This document shows, one piece after another, positions 56,535 to 64,000 of a stretch of 64,000 bases of DNA. Below the pieces are notes generated by a model. The model did not search any database. It was not told the origin of the DNA and was given only the letters and a program-made list of their open reading frames with translations. Origin of the DNA: Paenibacillus lautus NBRC 15380 (GTDB lineage Bacteria; Bacillota; Bacilli; Paenibacillales; Paenibacillaceae); contig NZ_BIMF01000009.1 of assembly GCF_004000945.1 (NCBI RefSeq), forward strand, positions 62,001-126,000, read 5' to 3'. Both the position numbers and the translations under genes were made by a program. Position 1 is the stretch's first letter, and the number at the start of each line of letters is the position of its first letter.

Positions 56535-57559
56535 GCTTCCCCCTCCTTCATCGGATATTGCAAAATATCGCGGGCCGGGAGGTAGATGTCTACATCGTCA
56601 CCGACCTCATGATGGACGAGCGGGCTTTCTATTTCGATGATTTTTAACCGTCCGCCGCCGGCAATCTCCAATACGTACTTGCTGTATAAACCGTAAAATT
56701 CCCGGTCCGCGATCTTGCCTTTCAGTTGGATCGCATCGATCCCCTGCAGGGGCAGCAGGCTTACCTTCTCATTGCGGATATAGGCGATATTCCCTGGCTG
56801 AACAATATCCTTCAACCGGCTGTTCTCTACCATCCGCGGATCGATCCGATTAATATCTCCTATGAAATTGCATACAAACTCCGTTTGGGATTGATTGTAA
56901 ACTTCCATGGGCGTGCCCACTTGCTCCAAGACTCCATGATTGAATACTCCAATCCGGTCGGACAGCGTTAATGCTTCTTCCTGGTCGTGCGTGACATAAA
57001 TCGTTGTGATCCCGAATTTCTTCTGCAATTGTTTCAGCTCATTGCGCAGCTGTACCCGCAGCTTGGCGTCCAAGTTGGATAAAGGCTCGTCCAGTACCAA
57101 GATGCTCGGCTTCAAAACCAGCGCCCTGGCAATCGCAACGCGCTGCTGCTGGCCGCCGGATAGTTCCGATACCTTCTTGAACAGCTGATCATCTTTCAGA
57201 TCAACCTTCCGGGCAATGTCCTTTACCTTCTGGTCCACTTCCGCCTTGGAACACTTCTTGACACGCAAGCCAAAAGCGATATTCTCGTACACATTCATCG
57301 TCGGAAACAGAGCATAGCTTTGAAATACCATCCCGATCTCTCTTTTTTCGATCGGCAAACGGGTAATGTCGGTGTCTTTCAGCAGGATCTGTCCGCTCGT
57401 AGGCATAATAAACCCGACCAGACTGCGGAGGGTCGTCGTCTTCCCGCAACCCGAGGGACCGAGGAACGTGAAGAATTCCCCTTCCCGAATATGCAAATTA
57501 AGGTTTTTGACCGCATGAAATTCTCCGAATTTAATGTCAACGTTCTGGAATGTAATCAT
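56531..57559 (-). CDS. ABC transporter ATPase, FbpC/PotA type
   Basis: 342 residues from ATG 57559, preceded by AAGGAAG. Walker A GPSGCGKTTT, Q-loop VFQSYALFP, signature LSGGQQQRVAI, Walker B ILVLDEPLSNLD and H-loop VTHDQEEAL, with a C-terminal regulatory OB-like domain. This is the only importer ATPase encoded with its own system in the window. Confidence 0.95.
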   Translation of the reverse strand: MITFQNVDIKFGEFHAVKNLNLHIREGEFFTFLGPSGCGKTTTLRSLVGFIMPTSGQILLKDTDITRLPIEKREIGMVFQSYALFPTMNVYENIAFGLRVKKCSKAEVDQKVKDIARKVDLKDDQLFKKVSELSGGQQQRVAIARALVLKPSILVLDEPLSNLDAKLRVQLRNELKQLQKKFGITTIYVTHDQEEALTLSDRIGVFNHGVLEQVGTPMEVYNQSQTEFVCNFIGDINRIDPRMVENSRLKDIVQPGNIAYIRNEKVSLLPLQGIDAIQLKGKIADREFYGLYSKYVLEIAGGGRLKIIEIESPLVHHEVGDDVDIYLPARDILQYPMKEGEA

Positions 57560-57646
57560 ATTATTATCTTCCTTTTTGTTGTACTTGAATGAACGGCTGC
57601 ATATTGGCGTTCCCAATATGCAGCCGGCTTGACTCCATTCCGTTAT

Positions 57647-58753
57647 TTAGTGCATAATCTCCAACTCGATTTTCTCCGCCCACAGATCCATGTTTTCGGC
57701 AATAAAGGCCCAATCGAAATCTTGTGGTTTTAACGAAGTAAACAGCTCCTTGACGGAATCATTGGCTTGCTCGACCGCTTTCGTATTTGCCGGCATGGCA
57801 TTGAACTCAGCCGCAAATTCTCCTTGAATTTCGCTGGATCCGAGCCATTCTACGAACCGCTCCGCCGTTGCCTGTTTCTTCGTTCCGTTCACGAGCGCTG
57901 CATGTTCCACGACCATCGGTACGCCGACTTCGGGACTGACAATGCCTGCTTTCACTTTATATTGCTCTTCCTTCTGCTGCAGGGTTCCGGAAACGAGTGC
58001 CCCTAGCGGCGTTTTGCCGCTGGCCAAATTGGCATAGAAGTCTTCGCCCTCGACTGCGCTGACGCCGTTGTCATACAATTGCTGAATTTCATTCCAGCCT
58101 TCCTCGGATATGCCGAGATCACCATTCGGATCTTGGAAACGGGTCAGAATGCCCGCTACAATAAGACGAGGCGTATTTTGTCCAAGCAGCGTAGGAGCTT
58201 CGTACTTCCCTTTGTACGCATCGTTCTTATAAAGGTCGGTCCAGTCCTTTGGCGCGGTTTCGGCCGTGAATTCGTTCGGGTTATACCCAAGCAGAATCGC
58301 TTGCTTCACAAGGCCATGATAGTAGCCTTCCGGATCGTTCAAGCCCTGCTCCACATCTCCGGCCCAGCTTGGAACAAACTTAGCCAGAACGTCTTCCTTT
58401 TTCAAATTCTCATAAAGCATATTGTTCAAGCCGTATACGACGTCCGCGATCGGGTTGTTCTTCTCGGCAATCAACCGGTTCGTCAAGTCGGCGCCGCCCG
58501 CTCCGACAATTTCGATGTCAAAGCCCGCACCTTTCGCTTTCTCAATCAGCCATTCGCCGCGGCCGTCAGAGTTCGCATTCGTGTACACGATCAACTTTTC
58601 ATTCTGGACCGGTTCCGTAGACGACGATTCCGACCCGGTCGGGGCCCCGGACTCCGAAGTGCCCGAGTTTGCATTGCCGGCATTGTTGCCGCCTCCGCAA
58701 GCCGATACAATCACACACATAATGAGAAGTAGCGCCATTGAAAGTTTTCTCAT
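57647..58753 (-). CDS. Iron/phosphonate-type binding lipoprotein (SBP_8)
   Basis: 368 residues. Lipobox VSAC (Cys about 19), Gly/Asn/Ser-rich linker, then KLIVYTNANSDGRGEWLIEK and IVGAGGADLTNRLIAEKNNP, the hallmark start of Fe(3+)/2-aminoethylphosphonate binding proteins. The conserved iron-binding tyrosine pair is not evident, and the GG/R pattern fits organic phosphonate or phosphate-ester binders better. It lies 41 nt after the metallo-hydrolase gene. Confidence 0.9.
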   Translation of the reverse strand: MRKLSMALLLIMCVIVSACGGGNNAGNANSGTSESGAPTGSESSSTEPVQNEKLIVYTNANSDGRGEWLIEKAKGAGFDIEIVGAGGADLTNRLIAEKNNPIADVVYGLNNMLYENLKKEDVLAKFVPSWAGDVEQGLNDPEGYYHGLVKQAILLGYNPNEFTAETAPKDWTDLYKNDAYKGKYEAPTLLGQNTPRLIVAGILTRFQDPNGDLGISEEGWNEIQQLYDNGVSAVEGEDFYANLASGKTPLGALVSGTLQQKEEQYKVKAGIVSPEVGVPMVVEHAALVNGTKKQATAERFVEWLGSSEIQGEFAAEFNAMPANTKAVEQANDSVKELFTSLKPQDFDWAFIAENMDLWAEKIELEIMH

Positions 58754-58794
58754 GATTCCCTTAACTCTCCTTTGATCGTGTCATTTTATTTGGT

Positions 58795-59619
58795 TTAAAT
58801 GTTGATGATCAACCCGTCATATGCCGGCAAAATTCCGACGGGGCTGAAGATGCGGACAAAATCCTCATGAAGCAGCTTGGAATTATGGCTAAAATGTGTG
58901 ACGACGATTTGGCCTTCAGGCTTCAGGATATTTTCTTTTTGGAACTCGCGCTGGACTTCCAGCACCGTCTCTACGCACATATGATTGCGGTCGCGGGAGT
59001 TCCCCGTATATCCATGCGTGCAGTCGAGGATGGCGCAATCCAGATTTTTGCCCTTTAACCATGCCCATGTCGCATCCGGGAACCAGCCCGAATCGTGCCC
59101 GTACAGCAGTTTTTTTCCTTCCTTTTCGATCACGTATAACAGACAGGTTTCCATGCGGTCATGATCCGCCAACAATGGCGTTACCCTTGCATCGCCCATA
59201 TCGAAGGTCTCAAACGGGCGCAACAGATGGAATTGATACCTTTGTCCTTCAAAGCGGCCGATGGCGGCACGCGTATGATGCATCACCGTACCATTTCCAT
59301 AAATGTGCATCGGATGCTGAAGGCCGTGCGCAATTCCTTCCCTGCGGCATTCCAAATCAACGGCATTGTAATGGTCCGAATGCGAATGCGTGACCAACAG
59401 GTGCTCGATTGCTCCCAGATCGATATTGTCCCGCAGCGCCTGCATATAGGAATCCGGGGAATAGTCAAACTTGATGACATCGTCCAGGATGGCGGAAGTT
59501 CGCGTGCGGATATTTTTTCCCCCAAGCTCCCGCGCTTTGTTGCAATGCTCGCAGCGGCAAAAGGCATTGGGAAAGCCCTCTGCGGCTGCAGTTCCTAGAA
59601 AGTGAATTTTCAAAGTCAT
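58795..59619 (-). CDS. Metallo-beta-lactamase-fold hydrolase, PhnP-like
   Basis: 274 residues without a signal peptide. It begins with a Cys cluster FCRCEHCNKA like the structural zinc site of PhnP, then the MBL motif THSHSDHYNAVD, a metal Asp/His in LLADHDRMETC, GHDSGWFPD, and HFSHNSKLL. PhnP cleaves cyclic phosphate esters of ribose in phosphonate breakdown. No other phn gene is present, so the substrate here is probably a different phosphodiester delivered by the linked ABC importer (inference). Confidence 0.88.
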   Translation of the reverse strand: MTLKIHFLGTAAAEGFPNAFCRCEHCNKARELGGKNIRTRTSAILDDVIKFDYSPDSYMQALRDNIDLGAIEHLLVTHSHSDHYNAVDLECRREGIAHGLQHPMHIYGNGTVMHHTRAAIGRFEGQRYQFHLLRPFETFDMGDARVTPLLADHDRMETCLLYVIEKEGKKLLYGHDSGWFPDATWAWLKGKNLDCAILDCTHGYTGNSRDRNHMCVETVLEVQREFQKENILKPEGQIVVTHFSHNSKLLHEDFVRIFSPVGILPAYDGLIINI

Positions 59620-59646
59620 GTCTCCTTGCCACTGTAGTGATCCATT

Positions 59647-60801
59647 TTACGTCCTGGACTGAACGGATTGTCGTTCTACAATCGATGTTTGAATTTTAAT
59701 GGTGATTGGATTTTCGTTGGAGTTGCCAACGCGCTTCATCAGCAAATCAACGGCCGATCGGGCAAGCTTCTCGGTATCTTGTCGAACCGTTGTAAGCGGT
59801 GTCGGAATATATGCCGCTAACTGAATATCGGAGAACCCGACGATGGACAGCTTTTCAGGAACCGGAATCCCCATTTGCAGTGCGGTGTGAATGGTCGAGA
59901 TGGCGACATGGTCATCCCCGCACATGATGGCCGTCATCCGGGGGTTGTCCAGAATAAACTGCTCCTGTTCCGGATCGCACTCATTAATGCGGCTGGTATC
60001 GCAAGTGACGCTTCGAAAATGAATGTTCTGGATCTTCACCGGAATTTTATGGTCGAGCAGTGCTTGGATATAGCCTTGATACCGTTCCTTCCGGCTTGTG
60101 ATATTGTCGATCGGATTCGAAGTGTATCCGACTTCCCGGTGCCCCTTCTCGATCAAATACTTCGTCATTTGATAAGAGCCCATATAGTGGTCGTGATACA
60201 CGCAATCAATCTCCACTTCATGGAAAATACGATCGATGATCACCAGCGGCAGTTTGCGCAGCTTTAGTCGCAGCACCTGATCGCTGCAGGTCTTCCGCCC
60301 CTGAGGAAACAGAATGATACCGGTGATCCCTCCTTCGGCCAGCCTTTCCAGACAAAGATCCTCATCGTCGCAGTCCTTCGTCATTTTTAAAATGAGGTCG
60401 CACCCGTGCTTTCGCACTTCAGCCTCGGCGGCGGCGATGATTCTGGAAGTGTAATCGGATAGATGGGGCATAATGAGTGCGATCTGTCCAACCAGCCTGT
60501 CCACGTTAGGCGCCGCCTCGGTGACCTGGGGAGAAGTTCCTCCATCGGCCATCAATCCTTCTATCGGCTGGGCAAGGAAGGTCCCTCTCCGGGGCAGGCG
60601 GTACACCAGTCCTTGCTCTGCCAGCTTTTGAAGCGCCAGCTTGCTCGTCATTCGACTCACGCCGAACAGCTTGGCAAGCTCTCCTTCGGATGGAACAGGA
60701 TCATGCGGCCGCAGCCTACGACTTTGAATAATCTCGATTACCTGATCAGCCACCCGGTGATATAATTGATTCTGTTTAATCAAACGTACATCTTTCATCA
60801 A
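59647..60801 (-). CDS. GntR regulator with LacI-type effector domain (metallo-hydrolase operon)
   Basis: 384 residues. GntR winged helix at VPSEGELAKLFGVSRMTSKL and RLPRRGTFLAQP (about 30-85), then a sugar-binding-protein-like effector domain with a typical VGFSDIQLAAYIPTPLTTVR end. AGAGGG lies before ATG 60801. It is the first gene of the operon; the metallo-hydrolase follows after 27 nt. Palindromes upstream suggest autoregulation of the whole unit. Confidence 0.92.
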   Translation of the reverse strand: MMKDVRLIKQNQLYHRVADQVIEIIQSRRLRPHDPVPSEGELAKLFGVSRMTSKLALQKLAEQGLVYRLPRRGTFLAQPIEGLMADGGTSPQVTEAAPNVDRLVGQIALIMPHLSDYTSRIIAAAEAEVRKHGCDLILKMTKDCDDEDLCLERLAEGGITGIILFPQGRKTCSDQVLRLKLRKLPLVIIDRIFHEVEIDCVYHDHYMGSYQMTKYLIEKGHREVGYTSNPIDNITSRKERYQGYIQALLDHKIPVKIQNIHFRSVTCDTSRINECDPEQEQFILDNPRMTAIMCGDDHVAISTIHTALQMGIPVPEKLSIVGFSDIQLAAYIPTPLTTVRQDTEKLARSAVDLLMKRVGNSNENPITIKIQTSIVERQSVQSRT

Positions 60802-60863
60802 ATTATCCCTCTAATCGTTGAGTCGACTCGTAATCCGCAAGGGATCTGATTTAAACTTAATGA

Positions 60864-60876
60864 ATGTCACTGACAT
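60864..60876. promoter_or_regulatory. Operator for the metallo-hydrolase operon, site 1
   Basis: Perfect palindrome ATGTCA-C-TGACAT about 65 nt upstream of the GntR start. Confidence 0.5.
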
Positions 60877-60952
60877 ATTCAATGATATATTTGTAAAAGC
60901 CTTGTAAATTCTATGTTAAATCTTAATGCTGCGGTCTTGAATCATAAATTAT

Positions 60953-60965
60953 ATATCAGTGATTT
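60953..60965. promoter_or_regulatory. Operator for the metallo-hydrolase operon, site 2 (weak)
   Basis: ATATCAGTGATTT matches the site-1 palindrome read on the other strand at 10 of 13 positions, 89 bp from it centre to centre. Compatible with looping or cooperative binding. Confidence 0.3.
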
Positions 60966-60994
60966 GTTCATTCGCTTCATAGGTTTGCTTCAAA

Positions 60995-61038
60995 AAAGCG
61001 CCCCGCAAGCCTTGAAGTAAAGGCTTGTGGGACGCTTT
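60995..61038. terminator. Strong hairpin with no assigned gene
   Basis: 19-base arms with two mismatches, AAAGCGCCCCGCAAGCCTT against AAGGCTTGTGGGACGCTTT, and T6 on the minus strand. No minus-strand gene was recognised upstream of it, so its gene may have been lost. Confidence 0.7.
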
Positions 61039-61440
61039 GCTTTTTATTGCCGGGTAAATTCTGCCCGGTCAAAGTTTCCGATATATTTATAGGGCGGAAT
61101 CGGTTGAGTCGGTCAAAACAAAATACACATGCGAACGCCTGTGAGCGCCTCCGTCAGCTGTCCGGCTGGCGCCTGACAACCATCTGTACCTGCTTATTAC
61201 GTCCACTCGTGCAACCAATCCTCTTCTGTCAGCGTAATAAAGGAAGACACACACGCTGGAAAAATGGTCGTATTCTTCTAGTCATGCAGTCATCGTCATC
61301 AGGTAACCTTCTCCACCAAGGCGATCAACATCCTGGGGGCGGTGCACCAACCTGGTTGCTCTATTGGCAAGGACCATTTTCTCGAAAGTTGTTTTTACAC
61401 GTAGCCGCTATAAAAATCTATTTGAAAGAAGGAAGATCGC
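61039..61440. other. Stretch between the orphan terminator and ybjQ, no convincing gene
   Basis: A plus-strand open frame of 140 codons crosses the ybjQ start in another frame and looks unlike protein. The minus strand shows short protein-like pieces (a frame ending LTEEDWLHEWT) that may be a decayed gene. Nothing else was recognised; the ybjQ ribosome site is GAAGGAAG just before its ATG. Confidence 0.35.
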
Positions 61441-61752
61441 ATGATTATTACAACGACATCCACCATTGAAGGTTACCCTGTTCAAAGGTATATCGGTATT
61501 GTGACCGGCGAAGTCATTATGGGTGCTAATGTAGTGAGGGACTTTCTGGCCTCCATTACCGATATTGTCGGCGGGCGCTCGGGGGCATACGAAAACAAGC
61601 TGCAGGAAGCAAGGGATGCAGCGTTTGTCGAGATGGAAGATCGAGCCGTGCGCTTGGGGGCAAACGCCATTATAGCAGTGGACATCGACTATGAAGTTAT
61701 TCGTGAGGGAATGCTGATGGTGGCCGTCAGCGGAACCGCAGTGGTGGTATAG
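61441..61752 (+). CDS. YbjQ-family protein (DUF74)
   Basis: 103 residues, small cytoplasmic protein. It starts [20 protein letters not shown] and has the family's [31 protein letters not shown] and [16 protein letters not shown] blocks. The family is called heavy-metal-binding-like but its role is unsettled. It is a single-gene unit with a perfect terminator. Confidence 0.95.
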   Translation: MIITTTSTIEGYPVQRYIGIVTGEVIMGANVVRDFLASITDIVGGRSGAYENKLQEARDAAFVEMEDRAVRLGANAIIAVDIDYEVIREGMLMVAVSGTAVVV

Positions 61753-61776
61753 CGGGTACAGTGTCAATTTCCGTAT

Positions 61777-61822
61777 AGTATATAAGTTCTTGTCGTTGAG
61801 TTATGACAAGAACTTATATACT
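61777..61822 (+). terminator. Terminator after ybjQ
   Basis: Perfect 18-bp stem, arms beginning AGTATATAAGTTCTTGTC, 10-nt loop, 25 nt after the stop. Confidence 0.75.
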
Positions 61823-61851
61823 TTGCCGTCTTTGGTATCTCAAATCTTAAT

Positions 61852-61889
61852 AAAAAAATCCCATCATTCATAATGGATGGGATTTTTTT
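61852..61889. terminator. Bidirectional terminator
   Basis: 14-bp stem AAAAAAATCCCATC / GATGGGATTTTTTT, with long A and T runs serving both directions between ybjQ and the minus-strand genes. The 190 bases beyond it to 62081 are AT-rich and empty. Confidence 0.85.
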
Positions 61890-62081
61890 AGACCTTTAAT
61901 TTTGAAACGTATTTATCAACGTATTGTTGAAGTTTTGTTTAAGACATGTGATAGAATTTAATTTTATTTTAAATATCTTTTTGAGATATAAAGTTGAATT
62001 GGACTATTTTCTATGGATATATTGTACTTGAATGCAATCTCAGGAAAGCAACTATTATTCATTTTGTTGATTCCATTCCAA

Positions 62082-62237
62082 TTACCGCATCCAGATTTCT
62101 GCGTGTCTCTGTGCAAATTGTTGGAAGGAGACAGGCGCCTTCCCAGTCACCCTCATTACAGTATCAGTACTTAGATCTTCCGCTCCTTCCTCGCGAATTT
62201 TACGGTCGAGTCCCGTCATGATCTCAGCATAAGACGG
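62082..62237 (-). pseudogene. C-terminal remnant of an NmrA-like NAD(P)H reductase
   Basis: The frame encodes PSYAEIMTGLDRKIREEGAE, then DLSTDTVMRVTGKAPVSFQQ and FAQRHAEIW before the stop. The DTV-RVTG--P-SF--FA pattern is the end of NmrA-type SDR oxidoreductases. The rest of the gene is missing; the open frame upstream to 62315 runs through a terminator hairpin and is not coding. Confidence 0.55.
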
Positions 62238-62296
62238 CACCCTTTGGAGACATGCACGGAACTCCAGGTACCGTCTTCTTTTTTTCAGATCCGGGT
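62231..62296 (+). terminator. Hairpin at the alpha/beta-hydrolase 3' end
   Basis: AAGACGGCACC / GGTACCGTCTT with inner pairs CTTTGGAG/CTCCAGG; the T7 run follows on the plus strand. On the minus strand it lies just after the hydrolase stop but has no T-run there. Confidence 0.55.
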
Positions 62297-62299
62297 TGA

Positions 62300-63241
62300 T
62301 TATACCTGAATCCAAGCGTTAGCCAGTAAAAGTGCTCCCCGAGCAGCCGCGGTATCGGCCAAATCGTTTAACATCACGAAGTCATGGATGATGCCTTGGA
62401 AGCGAACAGCCGTTACTCTAACTCCGGCTTCCCGCAGTTTATTGGCATACGCTTCACCCTCGTCCCGCAATACATCGGCTTCGCCTGTAATTACCAGAGC
62501 TTCAGGAAGCCCAGCCAATTGCTCAGTTGTCGCTTGCAGAGGAGATGCGTAAATTTCTTTTCTTTGCTCCGGATCCGTCGTGTATTGATCCCAGAACCAT
62601 TGCATCGCGTCGCGACGCAAAAAGTAACCTTCGGCGAATTGTATGTAGGAATCGTTGTCGAATGAAGCGTCCGTTACCGGGTAGAACAACAATTGTTTGT
62701 GAATCTTCGGCCCTTTTCGATCTTTGGCCATCAGCGTAATGGCTGCGCTCATGTTGCCTCCGACGCTATCACCGGCTACTACAATACGGTTGGTATCGAA
62801 TCCGTATTGGCTCCCGTTCTCTGCCACCCAGTCGAGTGCCGCGTACACTTCTTCGATCGCTACCGGATAGCGATTCTCGGGAGATAAGCTGTAATTTGTG
62901 AACACAACTGCAGATTGGGAGCCAACGGCCAATTCGCGGATCAGTCGATCATGCGTATGTACGTTACCGAATACCCAGCCGGCTCCGTGTGTGTACAGAA
63001 TAACCGGAAGCACGCTCGGTGCATTCTGCGGGCGGACAATGGTAAGAGACACACTACCCTTAGGGCCGCCGTTAATGGTCAATTCTTCTATTTCAACCGG
63101 CAATTTATTCACAGAACCGGATTGGACTTGATCGACGACTTCGCGGCCTTTCACCGGGCCATGATCAAACAAATAGGGAGGGTTGGCTGTCGCCTCCGCA
63201 AATTGTTTAGCAGCTGTTTCGAGTACGACTTTATTTGTCAT
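62300..63241 (-). CDS. Alpha/beta hydrolase, HSL/acetyl-esterase family
   Basis: 313 residues, no signal peptide. Oxyanion motif THGAGWVFGN (a variant of HGGGW), nucleophile Ser in AGDSVGGNMSAA, acid Asp in ITGEADVLRDEG and His in FQGIIHDFVML. It hydrolyses short-chain esters such as acetylated small molecules or lactones. A weak ribosome site (AGAGACAGGAG) precedes the ATG at 63241. It is a stand-alone gene, possibly MerR-linked. Confidence 0.93.
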   Translation of the reverse strand: MTNKVVLETAAKQFAEATANPPYLFDHGPVKGREVVDQVQSGSVNKLPVEIEELTINGGPKGSVSLTIVRPQNAPSVLPVILYTHGAGWVFGNVHTHDRLIRELAVGSQSAVVFTNYSLSPENRYPVAIEEVYAALDWVAENGSQYGFDTNRIVVAGDSVGGNMSAAITLMAKDRKGPKIHKQLLFYPVTDASFDNDSYIQFAEGYFLRRDAMQWFWDQYTTDPEQRKEIYASPLQATTEQLAGLPEALVITGEADVLRDEGEAYANKLREAGVRVTAVRFQGIIHDFVMLNDLADTAAARGALLLANAWIQV

Positions 63242-63781
63242 TTTAAAAACTCCTGTCTCTTCTTTGGATTTGTTAAATTAAATTTTGCAATATATTTGTG
63301 AATATAACATTTGTTCTGAGATTTGTCTTACTTTACCATAAAATAAGTTATCAACATCCATATTACCAAGTATTCACTGAAGGTGAATAGGTGTTTCAAT
63401 TTTTAAAATCACATTTAGGTTTAGATAGCTAAAAAAGATTCATGTAACACACTTCCTTCTAATTAATTTTAGCAATCTAATATTCCCATTGTATTGCAAA
63501 GAATCCGGCAATGTAATTACGCACATATTTGTAACTTAAAAAATGATTTGCTATCTAAGATCAGGAATTCATTCCTGTCCATATAATAGTATTTATGAAC
63601 TAATTTGGGAGGTATAAAACAATAATCTGACTTTTTGTTTGTAAATCTAAGGAGCCTTTCAATACTGTGGTACCCCGATAGTTCAATGTAGCGTGACGCG
63701 GATCTTGTTCATTGCCAAGCCAATCCGGAGTTTAAAACCGAAGATTTTCTTCAGAGCGGTTGATATGCGCACGAATATCTC
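63242..63781. other. AT-rich intergenic stretch with a relic promoter-like element
   Basis: It includes the palindrome CAGGAAT-TC-ATTCCTG (63562-63577), TATAAT at 63582-63587 and GGGAGG near 63610, but no start codon or frame follows. Otherwise no gene was seen. Confidence 0.35.
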
Positions 63782-64000
63782 TCACGCCTTCCGAACAGAA
63801 GGCGAGTAAAATACGTCACCATGCATATGTTGAAATTTGTCCCAGTTGCCGGGATTGGTCGTGTCTGGAGCGCGGTGCTCCAGAATGGCCTGATATAGGA
63901 CGGTTTTTTGTTCCAAATGGGCAATGTGCTGTTTGGCTTCTTCGAGCTTAACGAGCGCCGCTTCTTTATGCTCCATTATGAGTGTGTAGCGTTGCGGAAT
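63782..64000 (-). CDS. MerR-family regulator, C-terminal part (continues past window)
   Basis: The last 72 residues of a MerR-type protein. IPQRYTLIMEHKEAALVKLE and EAKQHIAHLEQKTVLYQAIL form the long dimerisation helix typical of the family after its DNA-binding domain, which lies beyond the window edge. It ends HGDVFYSPSVRKA. The call rests on the helix pattern (RxxLMxxHK), so it is moderate. Confidence 0.65.
   Translation of the reverse strand: MPQRYTLIMEHKEAALVKLEEAKQHIAHLEQKTVLYQAILEHRAPDTTNPGNWDKFQHMHGDVFYSPSVRKA

Noticed and set aside
61047..61469. Plus-strand open frame of 140 codons before ybjQ
   Set aside because: It overlaps the ybjQ start in another frame, has a basic, Cys/Arg-rich composition typical of non-coding frames, and no ribosome site.
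63562..63615. Palindrome, TATAAT and GGGAGG suggesting a MerR-controlled promoter
   Set aside because: No -35 at the right distance from TATAAT and no reading frame follows the ribosome-site-like sequence.

Overview
The window looks like a chromosomal segment of a Paenibacillus-type Firmicute. The grounds are mid-range GC with AT-rich intergenic DNA, strong AGGAGG-type ribosome sites, lipoprotein signal peptides, several CUT1 sugar importers encoded without an ATPase, YesM/YesN-type two-component pairs and many GntR, LacI, AraC and MarR regulators. This assignment is inference from family content; no rRNA, tRNA, CRISPR array or intact insertion sequence was seen.

Region by region. 1-5.6 kb (minus): a LacI-type regulator, a sugar-binding lipoprotein, two permeases and the start of a YicI-type alpha-xylosidase, with a palindromic operator upstream of both the regulator and the importer. 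6.1-13.8 kb (plus): an LplB/LplC/LplA-type importer, a YesM/YesN pair and a second, paralogous binding lipoprotein. 13.9-16.5 kb (minus): a DUF1992 protein and a YtrA-type GntR / ABC ATPase / ABC permease operon. 16.6-26.5 kb (minus): a galactoside module (response regulator, histidine kinase, binding protein, two permeases, LacZ), whose promoter region carries 21-bp-spaced boxes and a cre site. 26.7-30.6 kb: an L-fucose-like oxidative pathway (Zn dehydrogenase, aldo/keto reductase, lactonase) with a divergent AraC regulator. 30.7-37.7 kb: a MarR regulator facing a truncated target, an OmpR-type two-component pair, a gene fragment, an operon with a frameshifted ABC ATPase, and a GNAT enzyme. 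37.9-40.4 kb (minus): an M20 amidohydrolase with a DUF3100 membrane protein and a small membrane partner. 40.7-43.1 kb: remnants of hcp and of a GDSL esterase, and a secreted propeller-like protein. 43.6-54.6 kb: a mannoside module (LplB/LplC/LplA importer, GH38 alpha-mannosidase, SGNH esterase, AraC regulator, DUF1861 protein, AraR-like GntR regulator). 54.8-60.8 kb (minus): a GntR regulator, PhnP-like metallo-hydrolase, iron/phosphonate-type binding protein, ATPase and fused permease in one operon. 60.8-64 kb: a YbjQ protein, an alpha/beta hydrolase, a reductase remnant and the end of a MerR regulator.

The dominant theme is glycan scavenging: each module couples an importer to one cytoplasmic glycosidase and its own regulator. 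None of the four CUT1 importers has an ATPase gene here, so they presumably share an MsmX-type ATPase encoded elsewhere. The less familiar units are the PhnP-like/ABC operon, the DUF3100/M20 cassette and the DUF1861 gene with its inferred regulon.
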